This document shows positions 6,467 to 7,024 of a stretch of DNA of 7,024 bases, piece after piece; the stretch's first letter is position 1, and each line of letters opens with the position of its first letter. A program made the position numbers and the translations under genes. The stretch is from the NCBI GenBank assembly GCA_003158115.1, contig PMGM01000092.1:1-7024 (forward strand), written 5' to 3'. The DNA is from Methanobacterium sp. (GTDB lineage Archaea; Methanobacteriota; Methanobacteria; Methanobacteriales; Methanobacteriaceae). The notes under the pieces are model-generated. The model did no database searches and had not been told where the DNA came from. It saw nothing but the letters and a program-made list of their open reading frames with translations.

Positions 6467-6925
6467 TTAACAGAACCCTCTGATCCATATCTATTCGATG
6501 GTTCGATATATGAAAACATCAGTATAGGCAACCTCAATGCAACAAAAAAGGAGATTATTGGCGTTTCAAAACTTGTAAAGGTTCAAATTTCATTGAAAGT
6601 ACAGCTAACAAGTACGATACAGAAGTAGGAGAAAATGGTTTAATGCTTTCAAGTGGGGAAAAACAGAAAATTGCACTTGCAAGGGCAATTTTGAAAGATT
6701 CACCAATAATACTCCTGATGAAATAACAAAATCCATTGATAAAGAACAAGAGATGCAATAAACGAAGTTATCATAAATTTAATGGCTGAAAAAACTGTTA
6801 TTATTGTGACACATAACAGTTACGAAATTAATGTTAACAGTAATATAATACGTTTAGATGAAGATGGAGAATTAGATGACTCTGTTAAGCCTATTGTATC
6901 TCCTCTACCCGATGTAGTATCATGA
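6467..6925 (+). pseudogene. C-terminal half of an ABC-exporter ATPase, broken by three one-base deletions
   Basis: Four consecutive frames spell the second half of an exporter-type ABC ATPase. The first piece (6467-6585) reads [20 protein letters not shown], the Q-loop side region. The second (6586-6716) holds the signature [18 protein letters not shown] and the Walker B start SPIILL. The third (6717-6748) continues [10 protein letters not shown]. The last (6749-6925) reads RDAINEVIINLMAEKTV, IIVTHN with the H-loop histidine, and a tail ending SPLPDVVS with TGA at 6923-6925. Each junction needs one added base (near 6585, 6716 and 6748). The membrane domain, the Walker A motif and everything else before the Q-loop are absent. 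The call as an ABC-ATPase remnant is secure; the substrate is unknown. An antisense ORF at 6555-6758 is only a shadow of this. Confidence 0.88.
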
Positions 6926-7017
6926 TATTAAATGATTTAAAAAAATTTTTAGGATCATATGATTTCCCCATTTATGGAAATTGTATAATCCTTGATAATA
7001 ATATTTTAGCCCCTTAG
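6922..7017 (+). CDS. 31-codon ORF overlapping the ABC remnant stop; possible decayed next gene
   Basis: ATG at 6922 overlaps the TGA of the ABC remnant as ATGA, an arrangement typical of translationally coupled genes in an operon. The frame reads MILNDLKKFLGSYDFPIYGN and ends with TAG at 7015-7017, followed at once by a T-run at the window edge. It is too short to identify. It may be the start of the next exporter-operon gene now cut short by a stop, a genuine small peptide, or chance. The overlap is the only reason to keep it. Confidence 0.3.
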   Translation: MILNDLKKFLGSYDFPIYGNCIILDNNILAP

Positions 7018-7024
7018 ATTTTTT

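Noticed and set aside
6555..6758. Minus-strand 67-codon ORF
   Set aside because: It is antisense to the ABC-ATPase remnant, whose motifs on the plus strand are unmistakable.
6467..6925. Sequencing error as the cause of the ABC frameshifts
   Set aside because: It cannot be excluded without reads, but the breaks are not in long homopolymers, the N-terminal half is missing as well, and the adjacent core genes have no such errors. Decay is the simpler reading.

Overview
The window looks like a low-GC chromosomal segment of a methanogenic archaeon, most likely of the Methanobacterium lineage (Methanobacteriales). The evidence is an archaeal deoxyhypusine synthase, an archaeal-type orotidine-5'-phosphate decarboxylase, a winged-helix/CBS-pair regulator, BRE/TATA-like promoters, a GGTGAT Shine-Dalgarno site, T-run terminators and a secreted protein with chitobiase-like and SbsA-like Ig domains. 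From memory, the order pyrF / membrane protein / deoxyhypusine synthase / CBS regulator also occurs in Methanothermobacter; I could not check this here.

Layout. 1-604: decayed tandem copies of a small membrane protein with a SHOCT-like C-terminus, all on the minus strand: one running off the left edge, one nearly full length but frameshifted (164-526), and one reduced to its C-terminus (532-604). 633-1757 (-): a secreted, cell-surface-type protein. 1758-2211: non-coding, with a promoter and inverted repeats. 2212-2496 (-): a small two-helix membrane protein with an acidic tail. 2497-2693: divergent promoter region. 2694-3344 (+): pyrF. 3279-3881 (-): a multi-pass membrane protein of unknown function whose 3' end overlaps pyrF by 66 nt. 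3966-4886 (-): deoxyhypusine synthase (dys), probably with a TTG start. 5114-5995 (-): winged-helix/CBS regulator with a clear Shine-Dalgarno site. 5996-6466: non-coding, very AT-rich and full of short palindromes. 6467-6925 (+): the C-terminal half of an ABC-exporter ATPase broken by three one-base deletions, followed by a 31-codon ORF that overlaps its stop by ATGA.

How it fits together. The central block (2694-5995) is intact core metabolism: pyrF makes UMP, dys modifies translation factor aIF5A, and the CBS protein probably senses a nucleotide ligand. The two edges are accessory DNA in decay. Because the core frames are clean while both edges are frameshifted, decay explains the edges better than sequencing error. 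The regulatory signals I find most worth following are a motif AAAATCGAA placed just downstream of TATA-like boxes ahead of three minus-strand genes, and a 20-bp near-perfect palindrome just upstream of an apparently leaderless pyrF promoter. I see no CRISPR array, tRNA, rRNA or intact mobile element, and no clear undescribed multi-gene system.
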